This document shows positions 19,798-31,398 of a stretch of DNA of 64,000 bases, in pieces (position 1 is the stretch's first letter; every line of letters begins with the position of its first letter). The position numbers were made by a program, and so were the translations under genes. This stretch comes from Sulfuricurvum sp. (GTDB taxonomy: Bacteria > Campylobacterota > Campylobacteria > Campylobacterales > Sulfurimonadaceae). The stretch is from NCBI RefSeq assembly GCF_028710345.1, contig NZ_JAQTUH010000004.1:208673-272672 (forward strand). The letters are read 5' to 3'. The notes under the pieces were generated by a model that had not been told where the DNA came from, searched no databases, and worked only from the letters and a program-made list of their open reading frames with translations.

Positions 19798-21522
19798 CTA
19801 TGCTACATCATTCATATAACGTTTCCGTTTTTCCTCTTTTATCTTTCGGATATCTACCACAATATACCCATCAATACAGTTATTAAAATCAACATCAATC
19901 CCAAAATCCATAAACTCTACACCCCCTTCTTCACACAACTCCGTATATTGTTTATAAAGAGTTGGAACACTAACATCAAAACTTTTGAGGTAGTTTTTCA
20001 AACGTTTAAAATCTTCAGTGTAATCATCACCTTTGAAAAAAGTTGAGAATTCTGATTCAACAAATTCTGATAATCTGTATGGAGAGTACGCTTTTACCAA
20101 AGTGTGTTCACTACCAAAATAATGAGAATAAAAATAGACCAATGCATTTTGAGCATTTTTAGGAAAATTGCCCGATATGCTTACAGGACCAATCATATAT
20201 TTGATATGGGGATTATGACTCAGATAAGCACCTATCCCTTGCCATAAATAATCGAGCGCCCTACTCCCCCAATATTTCGGTTGAACAAAACTACGCCCTA
20301 ATTCAATCGCGTCTTCGAGTACATTATCAAAATCAGAATTCATATCACACAGCTCGTTGAGGTATAACCCCTCACGACCCAACCATGATAATATCCATCC
20401 ACACTCACCGATACGATACGCACCGACTACTTCAAGCTCATCATCATCCCACAATACTAAATGGTGATAATAACGGTCATATCCATCCACATCACATGAT
20501 TTACCACTACCCTCACCTACTTTACGAAATGAGTATTCTCGCAAGCGACCAATCTCATTAATAAGATTTGGCGCTTTATCATGCTCTACTAAAAAGATTT
20601 GTTTGTTATCACTCGTTGTCCCTAAACGTTCTGCTTCTTTGAGTTCATGACGAATTTCTTGTCTGGATACCGGATGTACAATAGAAGACTCTGTCGGATA
20701 AATCCCCTTTTTACCTTTGGATAAACGGAACAGATGTTTACGAAACATCCGCGCATGATGTTTATCAGACATCACAGAATCGTTCAAAGCTCTAGGAGAG
20801 ACTAATTCCCCTACTTTAAACTCAAAAACGCGATTACGCGCTGCAAACATCTCATGAGAGAGTAAAAGTGTCCCTAGAGGCTTATAGAGCCACGAAAGAG
20901 CATAAAAGAGTGAACTGTTCCGCCCTTTGATATAAATCGGTAATACTGGCGTTCCGTGTCTTTTGGCAAATTTTACAAATCCCCCTTTCCATGCTGTCTC
21001 TTTCAATCCTAAAAATCCTGCACGAGATACTTCACCGCTTGGAAAAAAGATAACAACCTCTTCTGCTTGGAGCGCATTATCAATTTGACGTAATGCTTGT
21101 TTCGAAACTTTGTCATTCATATTATCAACACTAATTAAAAACTCTTTGAGTTGAGGAATAGCCGAGAGCATTTTATTGGCAACTATTTTTACTTTTTTAT
21201 CTTGTCGTACACTGCACACCATTTGTATCAATGTTAAAGCATCTAATGCACCTAATGGATGATTGGCAACAATAATAACTTTTCCGATAGCCGGAATATT
21301 TTCTATCTCTCGATGAATTACTTTGTACGAAACATTTAAATGTTCCAGTGCCGCATCAATAAATTTTAGTCCACTTTTTGTCTCATGTTGTTGCATAAAA
21401 TGGTTAATCGAATTTTCATGTAAAACGACACGTGATAATCCGACAATAGATTTAGAAATAATAGTGGGGAGTTTAAAAAGTGATGGATGCTCTTTTTTGA
21501 GCAAGATTTCAACATTTACCAT
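19798..21522 (-). CDS. OlsF-like bifunctional acyltransferase (ornithine-lipid type)
   Basis: The 574-residue protein joins two acyltransferase domains. The N-terminal one (about 60-290) is of the PlsC/OlsA type with the H-x4-D motif in ANHPLGALD and the FPSGEVSR block. The C-terminal one (about 300-520) is a hemolysin/GNAT-like OlsB type with VVGAYRIG, and then GRSFVQPKYWGSRALDYLWQG. This arrangement matches OlsF, which makes ornithine lipids from ornithine and acyl donors. Ornithine lipids commonly replace phospholipids under phosphate limitation, but no Pho-like box was seen in front of this gene. It stands alone between the rlu pair and the origin. A general lysophospholipid acyltransferase is the alternative. 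Confidence 0.82.
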   Translation of the reverse strand: MVNVEILLKKEHPSLFKLPTIISKSIVGLSRVVLHENSINHFMQQHETKSGLKFIDAALEHLNVSYKVIHREIENIPAIGKVIIVANHPLGALDALTLIQMVCSVRQDKKVKIVANKMLSAIPQLKEFLISVDNMNDKVSKQALRQIDNALQAEEVVIFFPSGEVSRAGFLGLKETAWKGGFVKFAKRHGTPVLPIYIKGRNSSLFYALSWLYKPLGTLLLSHEMFAARNRVFEFKVGELVSPRALNDSVMSDKHHARMFRKHLFRLSKGKKGIYPTESSIVHPVSRQEIRHELKEAERLGTTSDNKQIFLVEHDKAPNLINEIGRLREYSFRKVGEGSGKSCDVDGYDRYYHHLVLWDDDELEVVGAYRIGECGWILSWLGREGLYLNELCDMNSDFDNVLEDAIELGRSFVQPKYWGSRALDYLWQGIGAYLSHNPHIKYMIGPVSISGNFPKNAQNALVYFYSHYFGSEHTLVKAYSPYRLSEFVESEFSTFFKGDDYTEDFKRLKNYLKSFDVSVPTLYKQYTELCEEGGVEFMDFGIDVDFNNCIDGYIVVDIRKIKEEKRKRYMNDVA

Positions 21523-21599
21523 TTGGTATAACCTTTAGAGTCATAAGATATGGCATGTTAAAATAAGTTAATTTCGATTCTATTACACAGCGATTACTG

Positions 21600-21915
21600 A
21601 ATGATTACAGCCCTATTTAAAATGAAAAATGTGAATAACTTTTTATAACATCTACTTAATCAAAACTGAAGTGAATAATTATTTTTACAATTGCCTTGAA
21701 AGCCCATAGAATAGGGGTTTAAAGCCTTTTTTATAATGTTGTGATTCAGGATATATTTATATAAAAAATTTCTGAATCTAAAAAAAATAGTCTGCAATAT
21801 ATGAGATAAATTTTATCTTTTATTCACATCTCACTCACAGTGTGAATATTACACATTTAGTGAAAAAATTAACATTTTTTGAGAATTTCAAATAATTTTA
21901 AGGGAGATTTTTACA
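21600..21915. other. Candidate oriC part 1 (DnaA-box cluster and AT-rich stretch)
   Basis: The non-coding 500-base gap between the acyltransferase and ruvC holds DnaA-box-like sites: TTATTCACA at 21630-21638 (minus) and 21820-21828 (plus), and the near-matches TTATTCACT at 21670-21678 (minus) and ATATTCACA at 21841-21849 (minus). They are followed by a very AT-rich segment (about 21850-21960) that could unwind. Bipartite origins around dnaA are known in Campylobacterota. Position next to ruvC-dnaA and box density support the call. Confidence 0.7.
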
Positions 21916-21917
21916 AT

Positions 21918-22027
21918 AGTCAATTTTTTATTAATTCATTATGCAACTCAAAAATATTAAGAGTCTCTAAGACTCTTTCGATACACTTCTAATCAAACGG
22001 TCTCCCTGGTGTGTTGACCGTTTTTTT
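21918..22027 (+). ncRNA. Candidate small RNA ending in a strong terminator
   Basis: A TACAAT -10-like box (21912-21917) precedes about 110 bases with two hairpins. The first is AAGAGTC-5-GACTCTT (21959-21977). The second is AAACGGTC-13-GACCGTTT (21995-22023), which runs into a T-tract to 22027. No plus-strand gene lies upstream that would need this terminator. The terminal loop contains TCCCT, complementary to AGGGA, so base pairing with ribosome sites is possible. There is no clear -35 box. The second hairpin also sits directly after the ruvC stop and could end that transcript too. Confidence 0.4.
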
Positions 22028-22523
22028 ACCTTTTTCTACTTTGTTGATTTAACTCTAATTTTACACGTTGAGCATGCGTTATAGCTACCGCCATAGCATC
22101 GGTTATATCGAGCGGTTTTATCTCTTTCGTTATCCCTAAAATTTGTTTAACCATAAACGCCACCTGCTCTTTTGCCGCTTTGGCTTTTCCCGTTAACGCT
22201 TTTTTTACCTGCAATGCCGTGTATTCTGCAAATTCACCGTGTTCTTGCAAAAGTTTGAGCATAATGGCTCCCCGAAATTGTGCGAGCTTTAATACTGTTT
22301 TTGGATTATGGGCATAAAAGATATCTTCCATTGCTACTTCATGAATAGTATGTGCTTTAAAAAGTTGTTCTATCGCTTCAACAACTTGCGGAATTTGGTG
22401 CTGTAATCCCTCACTCTTTATTTTAATGAGTCCTGCTTCAATCAATACTATTTTTTGTCCCTCAATTTTAAGAAGTGCGTAACCACAGTTACGTGTCCCT
22501 GGATCAATTCCCAAAATAACCAT
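22026..22523 (-). CDS. ruvC: Holliday-junction resolvase RuvC
   Basis: RuvC cuts Holliday junctions as a dimer during recombination. The 165-residue product starts [18 protein letters not shown], with the first catalytic Asp in GIDPGT. It continues with [20 protein letters not shown] (Glu catalytic residue), [16 protein letters not shown] [15 protein letters not shown], and [15 protein letters not shown] carrying the C-terminal acidic residues. It diverges from dnaA across a DnaA-box-rich spacer. The ruvC-dnaA adjacency is typical of several Campylobacterota origins. Confidence 0.96.
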   Translation of the reverse strand: MVILGIDPGTRNCGYALLKIEGQKIVLIEAGLIKIKSEGLQHQIPQVVEAIEQLFKAHTIHEVAMEDIFYAHNPKTVLKLAQFRGAIMLKLLQEHGEFAEYTALQVKKALTGKAKAAKEQVAFMVKQILGITKEIKPLDITDAMAVAITHAQRVKLELNQQSRKR

Positions 22524-22541
22524 TAGTATCCTTACAAAAAC

Positions 22542-22630
22542 TTATTCACATGTGTGAATCAAACTATTCACATTAAATTTAATCCCTAATTATAGGCAAA
22601 TATTGGTATTATTCCTCAATGTTATTCACA
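22542..22630. promoter_or_regulatory. DnaA boxes between ruvC and dnaA
   Basis: Consensus TTATTCACA occurs at 22542-22550 and 22622-22630. A minus-strand TGATTCACA (22553-22561) and CTATTCACA (22564-22572) lie between them. The cluster spans the dnaA leader, so it may serve both origin function and dnaA autoregulation. The last box lies 14 bases before the chosen dnaA start. Confidence 0.75.
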
Positions 22631-22644
22631 TCATGGGAAATTGT

Positions 22645-23979
22645 ATGAACTCAATCGGCGCAACCGTTTTACAAATGTTAAAAAATGAGATTAATGAAGT
22701 TGATTACCAACGTTATATTAAACAACTCACCTTCAATAGTGAAGACTCTAAAAGTAATCTCGCGATTTACAATGCCCCTAACCCCCTTATCGCCAATTGG
22801 ATACAAACCAAATACGCCGATAAAATTTCTCATCTTTTTGAGATAAAAACTGGGGTAAAACCTATCGTCTCTATCTGTGTTAAAAATACTAAATCGGATA
22901 AATCATCCACCACATCCCAACCCCTACAACAACATTCCGGTGAAAAACCGCCCGTTGCCCTTCTCAACCCCTCTTACACCTTTAATAACTTTGTTGTGGG
23001 AGGCTCTAATAATTTCGCGTTTGTAGCGGCTAAAAATGTGAGTGAAAAACCGGGTATCGTCTACAATCCCCTCTTTATCTACGGTGGGGTAGGATTGGGT
23101 AAAACCCACCTTATGCAAGCGGTCGGTAATGTGATGCTCTCTCAGGGGAAAACGGTTATTTACACCTCTGTTGAGCAGTTTCTTAACGATTTTAGCCGCC
23201 ATTTGAGCAACCGTACAATGGATCGTTTTAAAGATAAATACCGTAAATGCGACCTCCTCCTTATCGATGATATCCAGTTTCTAAGCGGTAAAAATCAAAT
23301 TCAAGAGGAATTTTTTCACACCTTTGAAGCACTCCGTAATGAAAATAAGCAAATCATTATTACCTCCGATAAACACCCTAAAAAAATCGGTGGTCTCGAA
23401 GAACGTCTTAAAAGCCGTTTTGAATGGGGTCTTGTTGCCGATATTCAACCCCCAGAATTAGAAACCAAAATTGAGATTATCAAGAAAAAATGTGAAATTA
23501 ACCGTGTAAAACTCGATCGTGAAGTGATCAATTACGTCGCAACGATTATCGAAAATAATACCCGTGAAATCGAGGGGATACTTTCCAAACTCAATGCCTA
23601 TTCACAACTCATGGGTGTAGATATTAACATCGAATTCGCACGTAACGTCCTCAAAGAACAGCTTGCTGAAAAACGGCTCAATATCACCATCGATACCATC
23701 ATGGATATTGTCTCTAAAGAGCTCAACGTAAAACCAAGCGAAATCCGCTCAAAAAGCCGTAATAGCAACATCGTCTATGCACGCCGCATCGCTATTTATC
23801 TCTCCCGAAATCTCACTCCAAACTCCATGCCTCAACTTGCTCACTATTTTGGAATGAAAGATCACACCGCCGTCAGTCATACAATGAAAAAGATTCAAGA
23901 AATCATGAAAAATGATGAAGATTTCAAAATAAAAGTAGACGAACTCGCCAATAAAATTTCCTCAATGACCAATGAATAA
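22645..23979 (+). CDS. dnaA: Chromosomal replication initiator DnaA
   Basis: DnaA binds origin boxes and unwinds DNA with ATP. The 444-residue product has the N-terminal helicase-loading domain (1-80), a short linker, the AAA+ domain with Walker A GGVGLGKTH (147-155) and Walker B LLLIDDIQF, and the C-terminal DNA-binding domain ending with the DHTAVSHTMKKI signature. I take the ATG at 22645 (MNSIGATVLQ), which matches the start of other DnaA proteins of this phylum. An in-frame TTG at 22603 would put a DnaA box inside the gene and adds 14 atypical residues. Confidence 0.96.
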   Translation: MNSIGATVLQMLKNEINEVDYQRYIKQLTFNSEDSKSNLAIYNAPNPLIANWIQTKYADKISHLFEIKTGVKPIVSICVKNTKSDKSSTTSQPLQQHSGEKPPVALLNPSYTFNNFVVGGSNNFAFVAAKNVSEKPGIVYNPLFIYGGVGLGKTHLMQAVGNVMLSQGKTVIYTSVEQFLNDFSRHLSNRTMDRFKDKYRKCDLLLIDDIQFLSGKNQIQEEFFHTFEALRNENKQIIITSDKHPKKIGGLEERLKSRFEWGLVADIQPPELETKIEIIKKKCEINRVKLDREVINYVATIIENNTREIEGILSKLNAYSQLMGVDINIEFARNVLKEQLAEKRLNITIDTIMDIVSKELNVKPSEIRSKSRNSNIVYARRIAIYLSRNLTPNSMPQLAHYFGMKDHTAVSHTMKKIQEIMKNDEDFKIKVDELANKISSMTNE

Positions 23980-23987
23980 AATTGGTG

Positions 23988-24016
23988 TTGTATTGGGATT
24001 TCAAAAAGGCTATAAT
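23988..24016 (+). promoter_or_regulatory. Sigma70-type promoter for dnaN
   Basis: TTGTAT (23988-23993) and a perfect TATAAT (24011-24016) are 17 bases apart, starting nine bases after the dnaA stop. dnaN therefore probably has its own promoter in addition to readthrough from dnaA. Confidence 0.6.
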
Positions 24017-24019
24017 TCG

Positions 24020-24165
24020 TAGGGGTGAATAGATGTGAATGAAATAAACCTCATTCATCACTTTAACACCCCCCTGTAATCAGAGGGTAAATGGGGTTTT
24101 TCACACATTCACACCCCCTTATTACTACTATTACAATTTTAATCTATAAATAATATAAGGAGATA
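24020..24165. other. Candidate oriC part 2 downstream of dnaA
   Basis: The spacer between dnaA and dnaN holds further TTCAC-core sites: TGTGAATGA at about 24033 (TCATTCACA on the minus strand), GGTGAATAG at about 24024, and ACATTCACA at about 24103. AGGGGTG and CACCCCC arms form a long imperfect hairpin. This fits the second half of a bipartite origin, though the boxes are weaker than in part 1. A good AAGGAG ribosome site for dnaN closes the spacer. Confidence 0.45.
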
Positions 24166-24169
24166 CGTT

Positions 24170-25237
24170 ATGAAAATGACCATTGATAAATCGGTTTTAG
24201 AAAATATCTTACTTCATCTTCAACCTTTTTTAGAGAAAAAAGATACTTCCCAAATCACTTCACATATTTATCTTAGTACCGATGGACGAACCTTTGTTGC
24301 TAAAGCTACTGATTATGAAATCGGACTTACCCTTCAAACCCATGCTCATAGTGTTGAAGAACCTGGATCTATTACCGCTAACGGTAAAAAGCTTCTCGAT
24401 ATTATCCGTATTTTAAAAGATGAAGAGGTAGAACTAGAGCTTATCAAAGAGAATCTCCACATTCGTCAAAAGCGTTCTAACTTCAAACTACCAACCTATA
24501 AAAGTAGTGAATTTCCAACATTTCCAACAACCGAAAACAAACCCAATATTACAATTGATTCACAAGTACTTATAGAATCATTGAAAAAAATCACACCTGC
24601 TGCTGATACTAACAATCCTAAGTTTGAACTCAACGGTGCATTAATCGATATAAAAACAAATCAAATCAATTTTGTAGCAACCGATACTAGACGACTTGCT
24701 CTTGTTCACATCGATAACCAAAGTGAAGAAGAACTCTCTATTATTGTCCCTAAAAAAGCAATTATTGAGATTCAAAAACTTTCTCTCTCTAATATTGAGA
24801 TTTATTACGACAATACCCATTTGATTATCAAATCAGAAAATTCCCTTTTCTTTACAAAACTTATCAATGGTAAATTTCCCGATTACACCCGAATTATCCC
24901 AAAAGAGTGTAGTAAAACAATTGTATTGCCAAAAGCTCTTATCATCTCGGCAATCAAGCAAATCACCACTATCTCCAATGATTTGAAACTCACTTTTAAT
25001 AGCGATTCTATTTTATTTGAAAGTTTGAGTGACGATAATATTGAAGCAAAAACCTCTATTGAAATCGATAATGGATTTAATACCCCTTTTATATTGGCAA
25101 TCAACAGCCGTTATATTTTGGACTTTTTAGGACAAGTAAACAGTAATGATTTTACCCTAGAAGCTAATGAATCCAATCAACCCTTTGTGATAAAAGATCA
25201 AAATTTTAAAACTATCGTTATGCCGATTGTTATCTAA
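24170..25237 (+). CDS. dnaN: DNA polymerase III beta subunit (sliding clamp)
   Basis: The clamp dimer encircles DNA and tethers the polymerase. The 355-residue product has the three repeated clamp domains (about 1-120, 125-235 and 240-355). Recognisable stretches are FVATDTRRLALVHI in the middle domain and the C-terminal PFVIKDQNFKTIVMPIVI. AAGGAG lies eight bases before the ATG. Codon use is AT-richer than in the preceding housekeeping genes. A 178-base spacer with a degraded palindromic repeat follows. Confidence 0.97.
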   Translation: MKMTIDKSVLENILLHLQPFLEKKDTSQITSHIYLSTDGRTFVAKATDYEIGLTLQTHAHSVEEPGSITANGKKLLDIIRILKDEEVELELIKENLHIRQKRSNFKLPTYKSSEFPTFPTTENKPNITIDSQVLIESLKKITPAADTNNPKFELNGALIDIKTNQINFVATDTRRLALVHIDNQSEEELSIIVPKKAIIEIQKLSLSNIEIYYDNTHLIIKSENSLFFTKLINGKFPDYTRIIPKECSKTIVLPKALIISAIKQITTISNDLKLTFNSDSILFESLSDDNIEAKTSIEIDNGFNTPFILAINSRYILDFLGQVNSNDFTLEANESNQPFVIKDQNFKTIVMPIVI

Positions 25238-25242
25238 AAAAA

Positions 25243-25336
25243 CCTTGTTATTTCGTACGTAATGCGGAATCTATTTATATTTTTAAATCTCGTGTCGTAG
25301 CCCTAAAGGATTCCCTTCGGTCACACGGGATGACAC
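25243..25336. repeat. Degraded palindromic repeat before gyrB
   Basis: The stretch has scattered remnants of the GTCATTCCCG...CGGGATGACA repeat: ATTTCGTACGTAATGCGGAATCT on the left, and GGATTCCC with CACACGGGATGACAC on the right. The ends match the copy at 13523-13579, but pairing is imperfect, so it looks like an old copy. Confidence 0.45.
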
Positions 25337-25364
25337 TATCTAATTCATAAAATCTCCTTTTTAA

Positions 25365-27731
<2,367 letters not shown>

Positions 27732-29129
27732 ATGGCATTTTATACTGATAAAAAAGAGCGTTCCCATCGGTTTGTCCTTGCACTCCGAATGGGATTGCCC
27801 ATTTTTTTACTTAGTGTTGCTTCCTTTTTAATTCTCTTTTTACAGCCAAAAGCAGGTGTTTTATCACTAATATTTCTTGTTTTTATATTACTTGTTATTG
27901 CTGTTTATTTTATTTTTTTCCTAATTAATCAAAGTACTTATGAAAATATTACTGATTCAACAACCCATACCTTTACTCCCGAATACTTTTTTAAATTATT
28001 TAATAAATGGAATAAATATCAAACAATAACAATTGCGATGATTAGAATAACCAACCTTACCGGTATTAATGAAAAATACGGTGTTCGAAACGGAGATTCG
28101 ATATTAGTTGAAGTGACACAAAAAATTAATAATTTTTTTATTTCTAAAGATATTAAAGTACTTCCTATTTGTCGCTATAAAGGGGGTGATTTTATCCTAA
28201 TGTTTAAGGGTGAAAAAGAGAAATACAGCGCTATGATGGAACTTTTTTTAGCCAAATATCAAGAAAATATTATTAATGATATCGAGGTGACCTTAAATGG
28301 AATTTTACTCGATACTAAACATGTGAAAAAGATTGAAGAGATTATTACGCGGCTTTACGAAATACAATATGCATCTGATAATCGAGCATCTTTAATTGAT
28401 GATAATGATATTATCCCAGAAGAGTTAGAAAAATCGGTTTTAAATGCGCTTGAACATCAATGCTATTCAGTTGCTTTGCAGTCTATGGTAAGCGATAATA
28501 TGCCAATTGAAGAGGTTACTTTTAAGCTTATAGGTGAACATGGGAATTTTATTCATCAAAGTAGATTTATCCCCCTTTTGAACCGTATCGGTAAAATGTC
28601 TGAATATGAAAAACATCTCTTAGAAATAGTTGTCTCAATGGCTAAAAATTCTGATTGCAGTTATGCTCTTACCCTTACCGCTGCACGGCTACGTAACGGG
28701 TTATTTTTTCAGTATGCATTGGAATTATTACAATGTTATCCTGAGGCAAAAGGGAAAATCATCATTATTTTAGACGAAAAAGAGTATTCCCCTCAAATCA
28801 AACGGTTTCGTGAGCAGATAGCCCAATATCGCGCTGTAGGATATAAATTTGCACTGGATAATTATGGTGGGAATCATGTAAGTATGATGTATCTTAAAGA
28901 GTTTGATGTTGATTATGTCCGTTTTGATTCTCTTTATACACGTCATATCAAAGAAGAGAAGTACCAAAATATTATCCACGGATTAAATATTACTGCCCAT
29001 TTATGTGGTGCATCAACGTGGATATTAATGGTTGAAGATGACCAAAGCGATAAAATTGCCTCACAGTTAAAAATCAATGTGAAGCAAGGCAATTTTTATG
29101 AAAAAATTAGATTGAAGGAAAAAGAATGA
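27732..29129 (+). CDS. Membrane protein with degenerate GGDEF and EAL domains
   Basis: The 465-residue protein has two N-terminal membrane segments (about 20-40 and 45-66), a GGDEF-like domain (about 85-215) and an EAL-like domain (about 235-460). The signature is YKGGDFIL, one residue short of GGDEF. In the EAL part, the positions of the EAL, E and DDFG motifs read KLIGE, ILDEKE and LDNYGG, and the normal K-I-D reads VRFD. Most metal-binding acids are missing, so hydrolysis of c-di-GMP is unlikely; a membrane sensor or scaffold is more likely. It abuts gyrB and overlaps queF by four bases (ATGA). Confidence 0.85.
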   Translation: MAFYTDKKERSHRFVLALRMGLPIFLLSVASFLILFLQPKAGVLSLIFLVFILLVIAVYFIFFLINQSTYENITDSTTHTFTPEYFFKLFNKWNKYQTITIAMIRITNLTGINEKYGVRNGDSILVEVTQKINNFFISKDIKVLPICRYKGGDFILMFKGEKEKYSAMMELFLAKYQENIINDIEVTLNGILLDTKHVKKIEEIITRLYEIQYASDNRASLIDDNDIIPEELEKSVLNALEHQCYSVALQSMVSDNMPIEEVTFKLIGEHGNFIHQSRFIPLLNRIGKMSEYEKHLLEIVVSMAKNSDCSYALTLTAARLRNGLFFQYALELLQCYPEAKGKIIIILDEKEYSPQIKRFREQIAQYRAVGYKFALDNYGGNHVSMMYLKEFDVDYVRFDSLYTRHIKEEKYQNIIHGLNITAHLCGASTWILMVEDDQSDKIASQLKINVKQGNFYEKIRLKEKE

Positions 29130-29509
29130 AATACGGCGAAGCGATAGTTGAAAATTTTGATATTGAAAAAGATTTTGAGATTTGGCCCAATGAGCATAAA
29201 CGTGATTATGTGGTGAAAGTGACATTACCGGAATTTACCTGTCTTTGTCCTCGAAGCGGTTATCCCGATTTTGCAACTATTTATGTCGAATATACGCCGG
29301 ACAAATGGGTTGCTGAATTAAAAGCAATCAAACTCTATATTAATTCGTTCAGAAACCGCCATATTTCGCACGAAAACAGTGCAAACGAGATTTACTCCGT
29401 GTTTGAGAAAAAAATCGCTCCTAAACGTTTAAAAGTGGTTGCAGACTATTATCCACGCGGTAATGTTCACACAGTGATTGAAATCGACAGCGAAAAAATG
29501 GGTAAATAA
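29126..29509 (+). CDS. queF: NADPH-dependent 7-cyano-7-deazaguanine reductase
   Basis: QueF reduces preQ0 to preQ1 in queuosine synthesis. The 127-residue, short YkvM-type product has the catalytic cysteine and partner aspartate in CLCPRSGYPDFA (about 39-50), the family motif ELKAIKLYINSFR, and the substrate-binding glutamate in RHISHENS. The start overlaps the previous stop. It shares a pathway input with FolE at the left edge of the window, since GTP cyclohydrolase I supplies the precursor for queuosine as well as folate. Confidence 0.95.
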   Translation: MKYGEAIVENFDIEKDFEIWPNEHKRDYVVKVTLPEFTCLCPRSGYPDFATIYVEYTPDKWVAELKAIKLYINSFRNRHISHENSANEIYSVFEKKIAPKRLKVVADYYPRGNVHTVIEIDSEKMGK

Positions 29510-29520
29510 GAGAAATATTT

Positions 29521-31278
29521 TTAATCAATAATCACACAAAAATTATTGGGAGCTTTTTTAGCATTTTTTTTCTCCAGTGCAAACACTTTTTGGAGGTGCT
29601 CGGGGGAACGGATGGATGATTTTGGTGTTTTATAAACCAATACGGCACTTACTCTCAAGAGTTTAAATTCACGGACAACTCCATCACGATCTTCAGCGAT
29701 AATCGATTCACGATGACGATCTTCTACACTATAAAATTCTAATACCTCTTGAGCAAATTGTTGAATGAGTTTTTGAACTAGTAGGGAGAACTCCTCAAAC
29801 TTTGTTTCATTTGGGATAGCGGTAGCGGCAAAAAAATCATCCCCCCCGATATGACCGATGAAATAATTGTTTAGGAGAACCTTTTGCATCAATTCAGCGA
29901 ATAAGATGATAATGCGATCCCCGTTACGAAAACCGTAATGGTCGTTATAGGGTTTAAAATGGTCAAAATCAAAATAACAAAATGCACCTGAGTGTTGAGA
30001 ATCAAAAGCATTGGCGATGTATTCATTAATCATAAAATTGCCCGGTAATCGGCTCAGAGGATTTTGATCGCGCGCACGGATGAGATTACGCTCATGAACC
30101 GCTTCAATCATAATACGGGCGCTTATATACCCAATATATTTAGAGGACTCAACGACCAAAACTCCCGGTGCATGATCGTGCAAAGAGAAAAGCTCGACGA
30201 TGGTTTCAAGAGGCATCGTAATATCAACAATAGGGATAGTCTCTATGTAGGTTTCTAAGAGTGAAAAGTTAGAGGAGTTGTTTTTAATCAATGATTGCCC
30301 AAAAGGGGAGTAAATAATCGCTTTTAATCGGTGTTCATGGATAATACCAAGAGGGATTCCCTGATTATCGATGATGGGAACCAAAGAGAGTTCGTGATCT
30401 TTGTTAAACGCGATTAAAAGGGCTTCCATTGTATCATTGACAGAGACTGCTTGTAAAACTTCCAGACGTTTTCTCAAAATATTTTGATCACCCGATAAAC
30501 GTTTTTCCATTGATGAGAGGGTAAAGATATGGGTATATTTAGGATAAAGATTTTCTATTGTGCAACTGGGGTGCTGGATAAAATATCCTTGCACTAAATG
30601 GCATCCTATCTCTTTGCAGAGTAAAAATTCCTCTTCCCTCTCTACCCCCTCCGCGATAATACGGCATCCTATGAGGGTAGAGAGTTGTACCATTTGGCGG
30701 GCGAGGAGCTTTTTTTTCGGATCAGTGTCGATGTTATCAATAAAAAAACGGTCTATCTTAATAAGATTCGGGGTGGTGTGGTAGAGCATTTTATACCCTG
30801 ATTGACCGATACCGAAATCATCAATAGCGATACAAAATCCTTCATGACGATAGTGTTTCATGAGATTGGCAAACTGCTCTATATCGATGATTTCATTGTG
30901 TTCTGAGAGTTCAAAGATAATACTTTTATGGTCTAAATTATAGTGCTTTAAAAGTCGTGAAGTATTTCCACCCGAAAAATCTCCCATTTGTATAAGTCGA
31001 TTATCGAGGTTGTAAAAGAGTTTAATTTTTTGGTGAAAATCGATGAGACAAAATTTTTCGATCACTTTTTTACGCAGTGCTAAATCGAATGAATACAAAA
31101 TATTTTTCTCAAACAGATGATCAAAAAAAGCACTAATGGATCCAAATCCTAATAACTCTGTTCCACGCAAAAGAGCCTCTACCCCAAAAGTGTCTCCGGA
31201 GTGAATATCGACAATAGGTTGGAAGGCAATATCTAAGATGGTGAGATAACGCTGATAAAGTGGGTTAAGCGGTTCCAT
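29521..31278 (-). CDS. EAL-CBS-GGDEF cyclic-di-GMP protein
   Basis: The 585-residue soluble protein has an EAL domain (about 10-250) with the catalytic FGVEALLRG, the IAIDDFG loop, LIKIDRFF and IAEGVE motifs all intact. A CBS-pair region follows (about 270-400), then a C-terminal GGDEF domain (about 410-560) with IGGDDFF. The phosphodiesterase should be active. The cyclase signature is GGDDF, a conservative variant. It may switch between making and breaking c-di-GMP in response to a nucleotide at the CBS pair. It is monocistronic and faces queF, with an 11-base gap between the two stops. Confidence 0.9.
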   Translation of the reverse strand: MEPLNPLYQRYLTILDIAFQPIVDIHSGDTFGVEALLRGTELLGFGSISAFFDHLFEKNILYSFDLALRKKVIEKFCLIDFHQKIKLFYNLDNRLIQMGDFSGGNTSRLLKHYNLDHKSIIFELSEHNEIIDIEQFANLMKHYRHEGFCIAIDDFGIGQSGYKMLYHTTPNLIKIDRFFIDNIDTDPKKKLLARQMVQLSTLIGCRIIAEGVEREEEFLLCKEIGCHLVQGYFIQHPSCTIENLYPKYTHIFTLSSMEKRLSGDQNILRKRLEVLQAVSVNDTMEALLIAFNKDHELSLVPIIDNQGIPLGIIHEHRLKAIIYSPFGQSLIKNNSSNFSLLETYIETIPIVDITMPLETIVELFSLHDHAPGVLVVESSKYIGYISARIMIEAVHERNLIRARDQNPLSRLPGNFMINEYIANAFDSQHSGAFCYFDFDHFKPYNDHYGFRNGDRIIILFAELMQKVLLNNYFIGHIGGDDFFAATAIPNETKFEEFSLLVQKLIQQFAQEVLEFYSVEDRHRESIIAEDRDGVVREFKLLRVSAVLVYKTPKSSIRSPEHLQKVFALEKKNAKKAPNNFCVIID

Positions 31279-31333
31279 AATGATAAGTATAGATCAGAGA
31301 AATCACCAAATGGTTACAGCTTTTTTATGGAAA

Positions 31334-31365
31334 GTAATATAAATGTAATCTCTATAGCTTATGAT
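31334..31365 (+). promoter_or_regulatory. Pho-box-type promoter of the exported helical protein
   Basis: GTAAT at 31334 and GTAAT at 31345 are 11 bases apart. A TATGAT -10 (31360-31365) begins ten bases after the second copy. The same spacing is seen before pstS, phoU, pstC and the porin. Confidence 0.65.
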
Positions 31366-31398
31366 TCGGATAAATAATTCACATGAAAAGGGGCAGAG

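Noticed and set aside
22603..22644. TTG start for dnaA
   Set aside because: The added 14 residues are unlike other DnaA proteins and the stretch contains a DnaA box.
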